A DNA stretch of 44,585 nucleotides. Source: Gammaproteobacteria bacterium (GTDB taxonomy: Bacteria > Pseudomonadota > Gammaproteobacteria > Ga0077536). The stretch lies in NCBI GenBank assembly GCA_009692265.1, contig SHZM01000026.1, forward strand, positions 1-44,585, given 5' to 3'. Below are positions 27,001-34,224 of this stretch, in pieces (within the stretch, counting starts at the first letter, position 1; each line of letters starts with the position of its first letter). The notes beneath the pieces were generated by a model, which saw nothing but the letters and a program-made list of their open reading frames with translations, had not been told where the DNA came from and made no database searches. The position numbers and the translations under genes were made by a program.

Positions 27001-27503
27001 CCTTCGAGGTGCGCCTCAAAGAGCACCGAAAACGCGAAGATACCCGCCAACATCGCGATCGTACTGACCGCCTGCACCAGACCATTCGCCGTAGTGAGTT
27101 CGGCCGTCCCGACGAGTTCGCGGATATAGCCGTATTTAGCGGGCGAATAAAACGCCGCCTGCACCCCCAATAGGAACGTCATGGACAGGGCCGGCCAAAA
27201 CCAACCCAAGTAGTAGCACACCGTAATTAACACGGTCAACCCCACGGCTGCCCATGCGGCGACCCGCATAACCCGCGGCTTGGACAGCTTGTCCGACCAG
27301 AAACCCGCCGGGGTGAAGAAGAGGACAAAGGGCAACAGAATAAGCGCGTTGACGATGGCGGTGAGCGCCACCTGGGTGCTGCCGGCGTAGATTTTCAGAA
27401 TGGTGTTTTGCACGACGATCTTATGGCCTAGATCGACAAAGGCGTTTAAAAAGACCACTGCGACGAACGGCCCGAACCCCGCGACTCGAAATAGATTCAG
27501 CAT
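24054..27503 (-). CDS. aas: Fusion of LplT-like MFS transporter, PlsC-type acyltransferase and acyl-ACP synthetase (Aas)
   Basis: Three modules lie in one 1149-residue chain. Residues 1 to about 400 are an MFS transporter of the LplT (lysophospholipid flippase) type. At about 420-620 is a PlsC-like acyltransferase with NHISWID (HxxxxD, near 445-451) and FPEGAISRTG. From about 650 to the end is an acyl-activating domain with the AMP motif FSSGSEGEPKG near 795-805 and YGATETTP. In E. coli lplT and aas are separate genes; together they import lysophospholipid and reacylate it. MLNLFRVAG at 27503 begins the first membrane helix and is my start. An upstream ATG at 27578 would add 25 hydrophilic residues running into the palindromic patch. 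Confidence 0.93.
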   Translation of the reverse strand: MLNLFRVAGFGPFVAVVFLNAFVDLGHKIVVQNTILKIYAGSTQVALTAIVNALILLPFVLFFTPAGFWSDKLSKPRVMRVAAWAAVGLTVLITVCYYLGWFWPALSMTFLLGVQAAFYSPAKYGYIRELVGTAELTTANGLVQAVSTIAMLAGIFAFSVLFEAHLEGTIPAAPGAVLATIAPIGWYLVGASLLELVLIYRLPPTPAGAPEISFDWPRYRRLGYLRDNLRDVHANSVLYLSIVGLAIFWAIAQVVVAAFPALAKDHLGLTNAIAIQGLLACTGFGIALGAVVAGRASRQHIETGLVPVGAFGVAITVALVPILNSLTLQAVNFVAMGFLGGLFIVPLNALIQYHCEVHSRGTVLAASNFLQNALMLAFLTLTVLFASFGLPARGLFFLLVIVGFGGALFTVYKLPQALVRIIVNMVISQRYRIRVIGFETLPQRGGVLLLGNHISWIDWALLQIACPRPVRFVMERSLYERWYLKWFLNSVGVIPIGGSGSRTALDAVRDCLNAGEVVGLFPEGAISRTGHLGEFKRGYEQAARDAQGVIVPFYLFGLWGSSFSRSSLRLRVLRGGGLRRDIVVAFGKPLPLATPAEQLKQRVFELSIESWERYTRTLETIPEAWLAAAKRVKGDMALADTISGPLSGYRAITGVLILAGFIKRYATTQNVGLLLPTSNAAALANMAVFMRGKTVVNLNYTASASAIQASLKKAGIETVFTSARFLERLQQRGIEAEQILAGVRLHKLEELGAGVSQARRIFTLLQAVVLPRRVLRELYCKRVPLESPAAILFSSGSEGEPKGVVLSHRNIMGNIKQISDMINTEETDVMMSTLPLFHAFGLTATTLTPLVEGIPMICHPDPTDAVNIGRAIATYRATVLMGTSTFLRLYTKNPRVHHLMFESLRIVVSGAEKLASDVREAFKLKFTKEIYEGYGATETTPVASVNIPDRLDTTFWKVQFGNKPGTVGMPLPGSSFRIVDPTSLEQLPTGEDGLILIGGTQVMLGYLGEPERTAQAIVEMDGLRWYKTGDKGHLDGDGFLTIVDRYSRFAKLAGEMVSLTAVEEQVRRVVGDPDLDVCAINLPEAKKGEQILLLVVGREDLDGLRKALIEAGCNSLTIPSEYRAVEVIPKLGSGKTDFTAARALAESVL

Positions 27504-27578
27504 GTGTGTCGTATCCGATCTGGTATTGAGGTCCCGATCTCCCGCACGAACGACCCAGGGTAAATTTGTTCTCGACAT

Positions 27579-27664
27579 CTTCCCCCTTTGGAAAAGGGGG
27601 ACTGAGGGGGATTTATCTTAAGCGGCGCTCCGCAAATCCCCCGACCCCCCTTTCCAAAGGGGAG
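27579..27664. repeat. Compound palindromic (REP/MITE-like) element
   Basis: Two short hairpins, CCCCCTTT-gga-AAAGGGGG (27582-27600) and CCCCTTT-cc-AAAGGGG (27647-27662), flank an inverted pair GGGGGATTT (27606-27614) and AAATCCCCC (27634-27642). The whole unit is close to two-fold symmetric. Elements of this make-up are common dispersed intergenic repeats in environmental bacterial genomes (general knowledge, not checked). Only one copy is in this window. Confidence 0.75.
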
Positions 27665-27691
27665 AAACAACGACGCAGCGCTGTCGTTGAA

Positions 27692-27716
27692 TGTTCTCGG
27701 AAAATTCCCGAGAACA
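27692..27716. repeat. 9-bp perfect inverted repeat upstream of the DUF4177-like gene
   Basis: TGTTCTCGG (27692-27700) and CCGAGAACA (27708-27716) are separated by seven bases; a partial third copy (TTGTTCTC) follows near 27748. It could be an operator or part of the neighbouring repeat. No T-run directly follows. Confidence 0.5.
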
Positions 27717-27858
27717 ATTCTGCCGTGGCGAACGACCAGTCTGATAATTGTTCTCACTTGTAAACTACCACGGTGGGATTCACCCGGAAACTACTCCACG
27801 CGCGAGAAACCCTGTCACCACGGCAAGTTGGGATAAACGACTTTAGGGAAGGAACAAC

Positions 27859-28071
27859 ATGAAGGAGTACAAGGTCGTGATTTATCAGGAGGGGATGCTG
27901 GGATCCTTGCTGCTCGGCAAGTCCAAGGTAGATCCCGAGCGCTTTAGCGAAATGCTGAATAACAATGCCGTCGACGGGTGGCGCGTCGTCACGATGGAGA
28001 AGGATATCCGCCGGATGTTGTTGCTATGGTCGCGCGAGGCATACTTGGTGGTAATGGAACGCGAGCGATGA
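27859..28071 (+). CDS. Small DUF4177-like protein
   Basis: A 70-residue protein beginning MKEYKVVIYQEG, with GWRVVTMEKDI in the middle and YLVVMERER at the end. The pattern of a first strand, a helix ending in GW+V and a final LVVMER strand is that of the small DUF4177 proteins, whose role is unknown. The start has a GGAAGGAAC just upstream, a strong ribosome-binding site. It has no signal peptide, so it should be cytoplasmic. It stands alone between the palindromic patch and the next gene 113 bases away. Confidence 0.75.
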   Translation: MKEYKVVIYQEGMLGSLLLGKSKVDPERFSEMLNNNAVDGWRVVTMEKDIRRMLLLWSREAYLVVMERER

Positions 28072-28184
28072 AAATCGCCACGGTTGTAAGCTGGGGCTAG
28101 ACCGTGATCTGCGTGTTGCTGGCGTGTAGCGAACCCCATGACGCCCGTCTATGCTTAGGCCTTCCACAGTAACGAGGGCGCGCG

Positions 28185-29012
28185 ATGATCACGGCACAAG
28201 ACATGCGATTTCACCCACCCGAACACCCCGACGACCCGCTGTGGTCAGAGACCAATTACTTCTCGTTCAATATTCCTGAAGCCGCGATCAACGGCAATAT
28301 CTACTCGTTATTTCGCCCGACCCTGGGAGTAATGACCTCATTTGTCCACGTCTGGAAGGGCAAGACTGACAATCATCAGGGTGCGCTGTATTCCGACGGC
28401 CGAACCCACCTGCCGATCCCGAAGGGTCAGGACCTCGATAACTACAGCTTGGCGAACGGCCTGCACGTGCAAGTGTTGCCGAGCAACGGGGGTAACAAGG
28501 ATTACCAGATCGACTACGAAGGTTACGACGACAGCGGTTTACACCTAGCGTTCCGTGGCCTCATGGAGCCTTACGACATTCACGATCCAACGATGGATCC
28601 ACTGGCGGCGAGCGGTGTCGCGACTTGGAGTGAGGCGTATAAAAATGGGCACTTCGACATGACCGCACACATTACGGGCGAGTGTCGATTGCACGGCAAG
28701 TCCTATCCGGTTGATTGTGTCTCCACGATGGATCACAGCTGGGGCTCGCGCGTCGAATGCAACATCAACAACATGAGCTGGTTTCATCCGAGCTTTGGGA
28801 AAGATCTCACAATCCATTGCATCTTCGCGCTCGACCCGTTCGCTCTAGGCGCGCGCTACGGTGAATTTCTGCACGGCTATGTGCTCGATAAGGGCGAAGT
28901 CTATGGACTGAAAGCCGACCACGGAACTGCCCAGCGGATCGGTCTCATGCAGGACACGATGGAAATCACCGTCACCGACGTGCGCGGATGTGGGTTATTT
29001 CTATTGCGTTGA
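28185..29012 (+). CDS. Uncharacterised CrtC/lipocalin-like (DUF7064/DUF7065-type) protein, possibly short at the C-terminus
   Basis: The 275-residue protein begins with PLWSETNYFSFNIPEAAING and contains a VSTMDHSWGSRVE motif near residues 180-192. It is rich in aromatic beta-strand-like segments. I associate the pattern with calycin/hydroxyneurosporene-synthase-like proteins found beside steroid and aromatic degradation genes. The family call is from memory and tentative. The frame ends ITVTDVRGCGLFLLR at an abrupt stop. My impression is that relatives continue further, so a 3' deletion or frameshift is possible. The start has GAGG seven bases upstream. No enzymatic role can be assigned. Confidence 0.6.
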   Translation: MITAQDMRFHPPEHPDDPLWSETNYFSFNIPEAAINGNIYSLFRPTLGVMTSFVHVWKGKTDNHQGALYSDGRTHLPIPKGQDLDNYSLANGLHVQVLPSNGGNKDYQIDYEGYDDSGLHLAFRGLMEPYDIHDPTMDPLAASGVATWSEAYKNGHFDMTAHITGECRLHGKSYPVDCVSTMDHSWGSRVECNINNMSWFHPSFGKDLTIHCIFALDPFALGARYGEFLHGYVLDKGEVYGLKADHGTAQRIGLMQDTMEITVTDVRGCGLFLLR

Positions 29013-29063
29013 GAGAACTGAAAAGTTCCAGGATCTTCGCGAGAACCCGGATGTTTCATCCTC

Positions 29064-29876
29064 TTAGCGTAGTTTATTGATCTCGGTGAGGCTGTAAGTT
29101 GAGGTAAACGGCAAATAAGCTGCAAACCCGTACCGACCTGCGAGCTCCTCGAGGCGCCGTTCCGCGCGCAAATCCGCCAAGGCACCATCAAGTTCGAGTC
29201 GCAAGGTTGCGTCCTCGGCGCGGGTCGCGACGTGTAAATTCCACCGCAGCGCGGCCGGCGGCTCGTAAGCTTGCGCCATCTTCAAGGCAACTTGGGGGTG
29301 TTCAACGAGATACCAGCCCGTGGTCGGCCCCCATAGCAAAGCCGCGTACGCCTCGCTCTCAGTGACTGCGTGGACCGCGCTTGCCACCGAGAAATACGTG
29401 CGCTGTTTCGCTTGGAGAATGGCGAGCGCGAAACTGGCGACGGTCTGCGCCTGGATCGCCACCGGTTTTTCGCGCAACGCTTTTAGCTGCGAGGAAATCC
29501 CGGGCGGTCCAAATAATTCGAAAGCCGCGCCGTAATAGGCCGCGCCAAGAGCGAGGAGGGGCGCGCCTTTTAATGAATCACGCGCAGGGCCTGGTACGCT
29601 GAAGATCGCATCACACTCATCGTGCGCCAGGCGCTGGGTCGGAATGTCGCTGTCGTCGATTTCTTGCAGGCCGACTGGATTGTCAATCCAAACGGGAATG
29701 ATTTCTCGGTGTAGTTTACCGGCCACCGCGCGGGCCACTTCGACATCGAAGCCGTTGTCCGTGGCGCGAGCCGAATACGGCAGATTATGGCTGAGGAAAC
29801 AGACGCGTAACGCCGCCGCCTCGGCCCCCTGCGTGTAGGCGAACGCGAGGCCTAAAATTAAGCGCAGGGCGCTCAC
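29064..29876 (-). CDS. MoxJ/XoxJ-like periplasmic solute-binding protein
   Basis: The 270-residue protein has a signal peptide ending near GAEAAA. The fold is that of a type II periplasmic binding protein: LRVCFLSHNLPYSA, then NGFDVEVARAVAGKL, then a DAIFSVPGPARDS hinge. Proteins of this kind (MoxJ, XoxJ) accompany quinoprotein methanol dehydrogenases and are thought to help their maturation or activation. The GTG start overlaps the stop of the dehydrogenase gene as GTGA, so the pair is translationally coupled. An ordinary amino-acid binding protein is the alternative, but no ABC transporter genes are nearby. Confidence 0.78.
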   Translation of the reverse strand: MSALRLILGLAFAYTQGAEAAALRVCFLSHNLPYSARATDNGFDVEVARAVAGKLHREIIPVWIDNPVGLQEIDDSDIPTQRLAHDECDAIFSVPGPARDSLKGAPLLALGAAYYGAAFELFGPPGISSQLKALREKPVAIQAQTVASFALAILQAKQRTYFSVASAVHAVTESEAYAALLWGPTTGWYLVEHPQVALKMAQAYEPPAALRWNLHVATRAEDATLRLELDGALADLRAERRLEELAGRYGFAAYLPFTSTYSLTEINKLR

Positions 29877-31552
29877 GGCAACGCGAACACCACCAACGCG
29901 TCACCCTTGGTAACTTTTGGATTTTCTCCGACGATGGCGACCGCGATCCCGCCACCACCACTGGCGATCGCCACGTACTGTGTCCCACCAAGCTTGTAGG
30001 TCACCGGCTGACTACGAATCATCGATCCGGTTTGAAATTTCCAGAGTTCCTTGCCGGTGGTGTCGTCAAACGCGAGTGCATAGCCAGCTTGGTTACCGGT
30101 AAACACGAGTCCGCCACCCGTCGTCAAAGTACCGCCGACCATCGGCCATGGGTCCTTGTAGCGCCATTTAATTTTTCCGGTCGCGGGATCGATCGCCGAT
30201 AAGTGGCCGTAAGCCAGCCCGTCTTCGGCTTGCATGATCCCGGGACCACCGCCCCAGAACGGTGTGCCGTTGACGAACACCGCGACCTGTTTTTCCATTT
30301 TCCCGCAACTTTCGATCACGGGGACGTAGAGCAGCTTGGTCGCAGGACTATACGCGGCCGTGTATGACCCATTCTGCCCGCCCACGTTACCGGGACAAAT
30401 AAATTCCGGATTGCCGCCAGACATCGGCACGAATTTCGGGTCGAAGATCGGCCGTCCATTCGCGTCCAGGCCCTTGGCCCAATTCAGCGAATCCGTGTAT
30501 TGGGTGCCGCGCAGGAATTTACCAGTGGTTGAGTCCAGCACATACAAGTAGCCGTTGCGATTGGGTTGGACCACCGCTTTAACCGGTGCTCCATTGTGCT
30601 CGGTATCCACGACGAACACACCGGTATTGCCGTCGTAATCCCACACATCGTGCGGAGTGTATTGGAAATACCATTTCATCGTGCCGTCATCCGGATTCAG
30701 CGCGAGTAGCGAATTGGTATAGAGATTATCGCCTTCGCGTGGATCGCCGTTCCAATCGGGCGAGGGATTACCAATTGACCAATACAGCAGGCGTTGCATT
30801 GGATCGTAGGTGCCGGTATTCCACGCGGGGCCGCCGCCGGTTTTATACGAATCACCCGCCCAGGTTTCGACCCCGGGTTCGCCTGTCGTCGGAATCGTAT
30901 AGCGGCGCCACAGACGCTTGCCGGTGTCGACATCGTAGGCGTCGATAAATCCGCGCGCGCCGTACTCCCCGCCCGCATTGCCGATGATGACCTTGTTCTC
31001 GATCACCAGCGGGGCTGCGGTCGAACTGTAGCCATTTGCGTACTCGTCGAGTTTGACGTTCCACACCACGTTCCCGGTCGCGCGCTCGAAGGCAATTAGT
31101 TTTGCATCCAAAGTCCCCATGAAGACTTTATCGCCGGCGATCGCCACTCCACGATTAGTCGGGCCGCAGCAGATCTGAATCTCGCTCGGCATCTGGTGTT
31201 CGTAATGCCAGAGCATCTCGCCGGTCAGCGCATCTAGCGCAAATAAATTGTTGTAAGCAGCGGTGATGAACATCACGCCGTCAGCGATCACCGGTGAAGT
31301 TTCGAACTGGCCTGGTACGCCAGTCTGGAAAATCCACGCGGGGCGCAATTTGCTGACGTTGCCGCGATTGATGTCGCGCAACGGACTGTAGCGCCAGTTC
31401 GAATAATTGCCGCCATACATGAGCCAGTCGGCGGAAGTGTCGGTGCCTGTGAGCAGGCGTTTCGCAGTCACCGCGGGTAACGGTTCGGCAGCCGGACAAG
31501 TTGCCGTCAAGCCGAACACCAACGCCAACGTTCCCAAATTCATCAAACGCAT
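29873..31552 (-). CDS. PQQ-dependent methanol/ethanol-family dehydrogenase, lanthanide-type active site
   Basis: The 559-residue protein has a signal peptide (cleavage near residue 21) and the eight-bladed quinoprotein propeller with its W-motif repeats. The vicinal Cys pair next to PQQ is C128-C129 (ICCGPTNRG). Metal ligands are consistent with E196 (GGEYG) and N262 (GNPSPDW), and the catalytic Asp is D305 in WDYDGNTG. D307, two residues later, is the extra Asp that marks lanthanide-dependent enzymes (XoxF and PedH types); calcium MxaF enzymes have Ala there. There is no CxxCH, so electrons must go to a separate cytochrome, which is not in the window. The substrate could be methanol or another alcohol. 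Confidence 0.9.
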   Translation of the reverse strand: MRLMNLGTLALVFGLTATCPAAEPLPAVTAKRLLTGTDTSADWLMYGGNYSNWRYSPLRDINRGNVSKLRPAWIFQTGVPGQFETSPVIADGVMFITAAYNNLFALDALTGEMLWHYEHQMPSEIQICCGPTNRGVAIAGDKVFMGTLDAKLIAFERATGNVVWNVKLDEYANGYSSTAAPLVIENKVIIGNAGGEYGARGFIDAYDVDTGKRLWRRYTIPTTGEPGVETWAGDSYKTGGGPAWNTGTYDPMQRLLYWSIGNPSPDWNGDPREGDNLYTNSLLALNPDDGTMKWYFQYTPHDVWDYDGNTGVFVVDTEHNGAPVKAVVQPNRNGYLYVLDSTTGKFLRGTQYTDSLNWAKGLDANGRPIFDPKFVPMSGGNPEFICPGNVGGQNGSYTAAYSPATKLLYVPVIESCGKMEKQVAVFVNGTPFWGGGPGIMQAEDGLAYGHLSAIDPATGKIKWRYKDPWPMVGGTLTTGGGLVFTGNQAGYALAFDDTTGKELWKFQTGSMIRSQPVTYKLGGTQYVAIASGGGGIAVAIVGENPKVTKGDALVVFALP

Positions 31553-31727
31553 AAAGGCTCCCCACCAAGCTGATACGACACGCGGAGTGTAGGGCCGAAT
31601 GCCGCGGCTGGGTAGTTGGGTTGGGTGGCTCGGAATCGTCCACGACTGCGGCCTTCCCCCGCTTGCGCGACTTCTGCCCCTACCACTACCCCTGCCAGAA
31701 CAAGATGGTCGATGCTAGGCTGTGGGT

Positions 31728-32204
31728 ATGCCACTTTTTTTGCTCACGATCGTGCTTAGCGGTGTCCTCACCGCGCTCGCCCCACCGGGCGGCTACGTCC
31801 CGTTTGAGTTTCCGGCGCTGTATACCGGGCCGGAATTCGCTTCAACTCACTGGAGTGGCGCGCAGCGTGAGCAAGTCTATTTCGCGCTTGGACTCGATTA
31901 CCTCTATCTAGTCGCCTACTCGCAATTATTAAGCCGCTGGTGTGCGACGCGGGCGCGGCGTCTCCCCGCGATTAGTGGCCGCGGCTCGGCGTTGCGCTCG
32001 GCAGCGCGCTGGATGTGGGTCGCGGGGGCGTTCGACGCCGCCGAGAATACCGGGCTTTATTTCTGGTTGGGCGGCATGGCCACGAAACCCGTGGCGATCG
32101 GGATCTCGGTGTGCGCGGCAAGCAAATTTTTGATCCTGGGGTTGGTGGTGATTACGATGGTCTCGAGCTTGCTGCTCGATCGCGCGCGCCGTCCCATTAG
32201 CTGA
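31728..32204 (+). CDS. Small integral membrane protein, function unknown
   Basis: The 158-residue protein has about four hydrophobic segments: residues 2-18, 50-67, 95-115 and 125-150. The first loop contains PGGYVPFEFPALYTGPEF. FDAAENTGLYFWLGG is a notable stretch. I do not recognise a family. I use the ATG at 31728; a GTG at 31722 is also in frame. It is divergent from the dehydrogenase gene and convergent with the BKACE gene five bases away, so it has its own promoter in the 175-base gap. Confidence 0.6.
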   Translation: MPLFLLTIVLSGVLTALAPPGGYVPFEFPALYTGPEFASTHWSGAQREQVYFALGLDYLYLVAYSQLLSRWCATRARRLPAISGRGSALRSAARWMWVAGAFDAAENTGLYFWLGGMATKPVAIGISVCAASKFLILGLVVITMVSSLLLDRARRPIS

Positions 32205-32209
32205 GCGCG

Positions 32210-33097
32210 CTAGCGGTCAGCGGAGGATACCTTAGACGCCGGAATGCCCAGCAACGCGCGCATCTCGGGTACCGTGGCAACCTTGCCGCCATGAGTTTCG
32301 ACGGCGCGTACCGCGAGTTCAACCCACTCCAGGTTGCGACGTGTACTCCCCAATGGCGCGTCTTCAAGGCCCACCCGAAGGTGGCCGCCACTGGCCACTG
32401 TCATCGCAATTAGGGGCGTGATGTCGACGCCCAGACCAGAACTCATCCAGGACGCGTTTGGTGCGCACTCATCGCGTAGGCGCAGCAGTGCTTCGAGTCC
32501 ATATTCAACCGGTGGGAAACCAAACAGAAATTCGCTACTAAACATAAATCGGTATAACGGATTCGGCGCGTTCACATGCCGTGCATGCAAGGAGGCACCT
32601 GCCCTTAAAAATCCCGGCTCATAAATCGCATAGCACGGGATAAAACCATAGCTCGCCGCCAGGTTTAATCCGTATTCGATGTCGGCCTCGGGATTGCTAT
32701 AGACGAATCCTGCACCACCATTGGCGAACGTGAAATTAACCGAACCCGGATCAACGGCGGCAAGCTCCAATAGCCCGCGTTGCGCCAGGGCGGCGGTAGC
32801 CGCAAATCGCTGCTGCGCGCTCAAGGTACGTTCACTGGTATGGCTGAACGGAATGGTGGGATAGACCGGGACATCCACTTGATTCCGGATCCCCTCGATG
32901 ATGCGCGCATAGATTTCCCACTCGTCGCGCTGCTTGCCGGTGGCTTCATCGTAGGGATGCACATGGATAATGCTGGCGCCTGCTTTGGCGCAGGCGACGC
33001 CGTCGGCGATGCACTCGGCTACGGAGATCGGAATTAAAGGCTGCGCGGCTCGCGTCCACGGTCCATTGAGGGCGCATTCGATAATAGTTTTTTGCAT
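32210..33097 (-). CDS. BKACE-family (DUF849) beta-keto acid cleavage enzyme
   Basis: The 295-residue TIM-barrel protein belongs to the beta-keto acid cleavage enzyme family, whose founding member Kce cleaves 3-keto-5-aminohexanoate with acetyl-CoA. IIHVHPYDEATG near residues 43-54 supplies the two zinc His of the HxH motif. ECALNGPWTRA is the typical opening strand. Members act on many different beta-keto acids, so the substrate is open; a catabolic role fits the neighbours. GGAG precedes the ATG. It lies 31 bases downstream of the LLM oxidoreductase on the same strand and likely shares its transcript. Confidence 0.87.
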   Translation of the reverse strand: MQKTIIECALNGPWTRAAQPLIPISVAECIADGVACAKAGASIIHVHPYDEATGKQRDEWEIYARIIEGIRNQVDVPVYPTIPFSHTSERTLSAQQRFAATAALAQRGLLELAAVDPGSVNFTFANGGAGFVYSNPEADIEYGLNLAASYGFIPCYAIYEPGFLRAGASLHARHVNAPNPLYRFMFSSEFLFGFPPVEYGLEALLRLRDECAPNASWMSSGLGVDITPLIAMTVASGGHLRVGLEDAPLGSTRRNLEWVELAVRAVETHGGKVATVPEMRALLGIPASKVSSADR

Positions 33098-33128
33098 CGC
33101 GGGCGATCTCCTAAGTGGCGAATACCGG

Positions 33129-34127
33129 CTAGAATGCTGGCATGATTTCGCGCCTCATGAGAGCCACGGACTGTAGCGACATCGCCTGCGGCAAATTGCC
33201 GAAGGCGAAGCGACACAGCAGATAGTTAATTCCAGCCGCTTCAGCTTCGCGCTTTAACCGGTCTCGCACAGTCGCGACCGAGCCCACGACGCACAACCCC
33301 GCAGCGCGCGCCTCGTCGAAGTCTTCGGGAAAATTTAACGGGATCTGCATGCCACGCAGCCGCCAGAGATAGAGCAGGCTATCGAACCATAGGCGGTACG
33401 CAGGGCGCGCGGCGGCGATCGCATCGGCTTCGGACTCGGCGACGACCACGTGCCGGTTCATCCCAAATCGCGGCAACGTCGCGGCTGGATTTCCAAGCCG
33501 CGACCATTCCGCCCGATATTGATCGGTAATCGCACGCACTGCGCTCGCCAGACCGTTGGTGACAATATTGATCCGGTGTTCGGCGGTCCACCTCGTGGAC
33601 TCCGGTCGTCCGACGCCGTACCACAGTGGCGGATGCGGCGTTTGTAAGGGCCTGATTACGAGTGGCACGGCCTCGAAATTGAAGTATTTTCCGCGGAAAT
33701 CCAGGCGCTCGTGAGTGAGGCCTTGCAGCACGATATCGCGCACTTCTTCATAGATTTCCTGAGACTCTTGCCCCACGCCGTAAAAGCCCATTTCGATCGG
33801 CGATATTCCGCGCCCGAGGCCGATCTCCAGGCGTCCGCCGCTGAGCTGATCGAGCATGCAGATCTCCTCCAGCAGCCGCAGTGGATGATAGATGCTCATG
33901 GTATAAACCAGCGGGCCGAAGCGGAGCCGATGGCTACGCTCGGCGACGGCGGCGAGGAACATATTCGGCGAGGGTGCCAACCCTAGCGGAGTGCCATGGT
34001 GTTCCGCTAAGTGGTAACCGTAAAAACCGGCACGGTCGTAGGCTTCGATTAAAGCCAGGCGATCGCGGTACTGTTGGTTGACCGGCAGATCGCCGCGGTC
34101 CATGTGATCGAAAACGCCAAATTCCAT
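33129..34127 (-). CDS. LLM-class flavin-dependent oxidoreductase (second copy of the family)
   Basis: The 332-residue protein is a luciferase-like monooxygenase. It has MEFGVFDHMDRG as first strand, AEHHGTPLGLAPSPNMFLAA with the conserved His pair, and LSGGRLEIGLGRGI near residue 100. The C-terminal part contains GSVATVRDRLKREAEAAG. The AEHH segment resembles FMN-dependent bacterial luciferase relatives more than F420 enzymes, so FMNH2 is the likelier cofactor. The ATG at 34127 follows a GGAAG; an upstream in-frame start at 34145 is less likely. It is clearly distinct from the LLM protein at 220-1200. It is divergent from the phosphotransferase gene and leads into the BKACE gene. Confidence 0.88.
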   Translation of the reverse strand: MEFGVFDHMDRGDLPVNQQYRDRLALIEAYDRAGFYGYHLAEHHGTPLGLAPSPNMFLAAVAERSHRLRFGPLVYTMSIYHPLRLLEEICMLDQLSGGRLEIGLGRGISPIEMGFYGVGQESQEIYEEVRDIVLQGLTHERLDFRGKYFNFEAVPLVIRPLQTPHPPLWYGVGRPESTRWTAEHRINIVTNGLASAVRAITDQYRAEWSRLGNPAATLPRFGMNRHVVVAESEADAIAAARPAYRLWFDSLLYLWRLRGMQIPLNFPEDFDEARAAGLCVVGSVATVRDRLKREAEAAGINYLLCRFAFGNLPQAMSLQSVALMRREIMPAF

Positions 34128-34181
34128 ACGGGCTTCCGTTACCACCAGGTTCCAGTTGGGGATACATGAGTCCAGCAGGCT

Positions 34182-34209
34182 TTGGCCGTACGGACAGTCC
34201 GTGTATGCT
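34182..34209 (+). promoter_or_regulatory. Possible sigma-70 promoter for the phosphotransferase gene
   Basis: TTGGCC at 34182-34187 and TATGCT at 34204-34209 are separated by 16 bases in the divergent gap. If used, transcription would begin near 34216. That would leave the ATG at 34225 almost leaderless and favour the ATG at 34261. Confidence 0.3.
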
Positions 34210-34224
34210 GCGGGAGAACGTTGA

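Larger units (their letters stand above)
27504..27858. other. 355-base non-coding interval rich in palindromes
   Basis: It lies between the divergent aas-like and DUF4177-like genes. It carries a compound palindromic element (27579-27664), an imperfect AACGAC/GTCGTT hairpin at about 27668-27687 and a 9-bp hairpin at 27692-27716. No gene is seen. The promoters of both flanking genes should be here, but I cannot place them with confidence. Confidence 0.6.

Noticed and set aside
27692..27716. LexA/SOS-box-like reading of the TGTTCTCGG palindrome
   Set aside because: It does not match the gammaproteobacterial CTG-N10-CAG box, and the neighbouring genes are not SOS genes.
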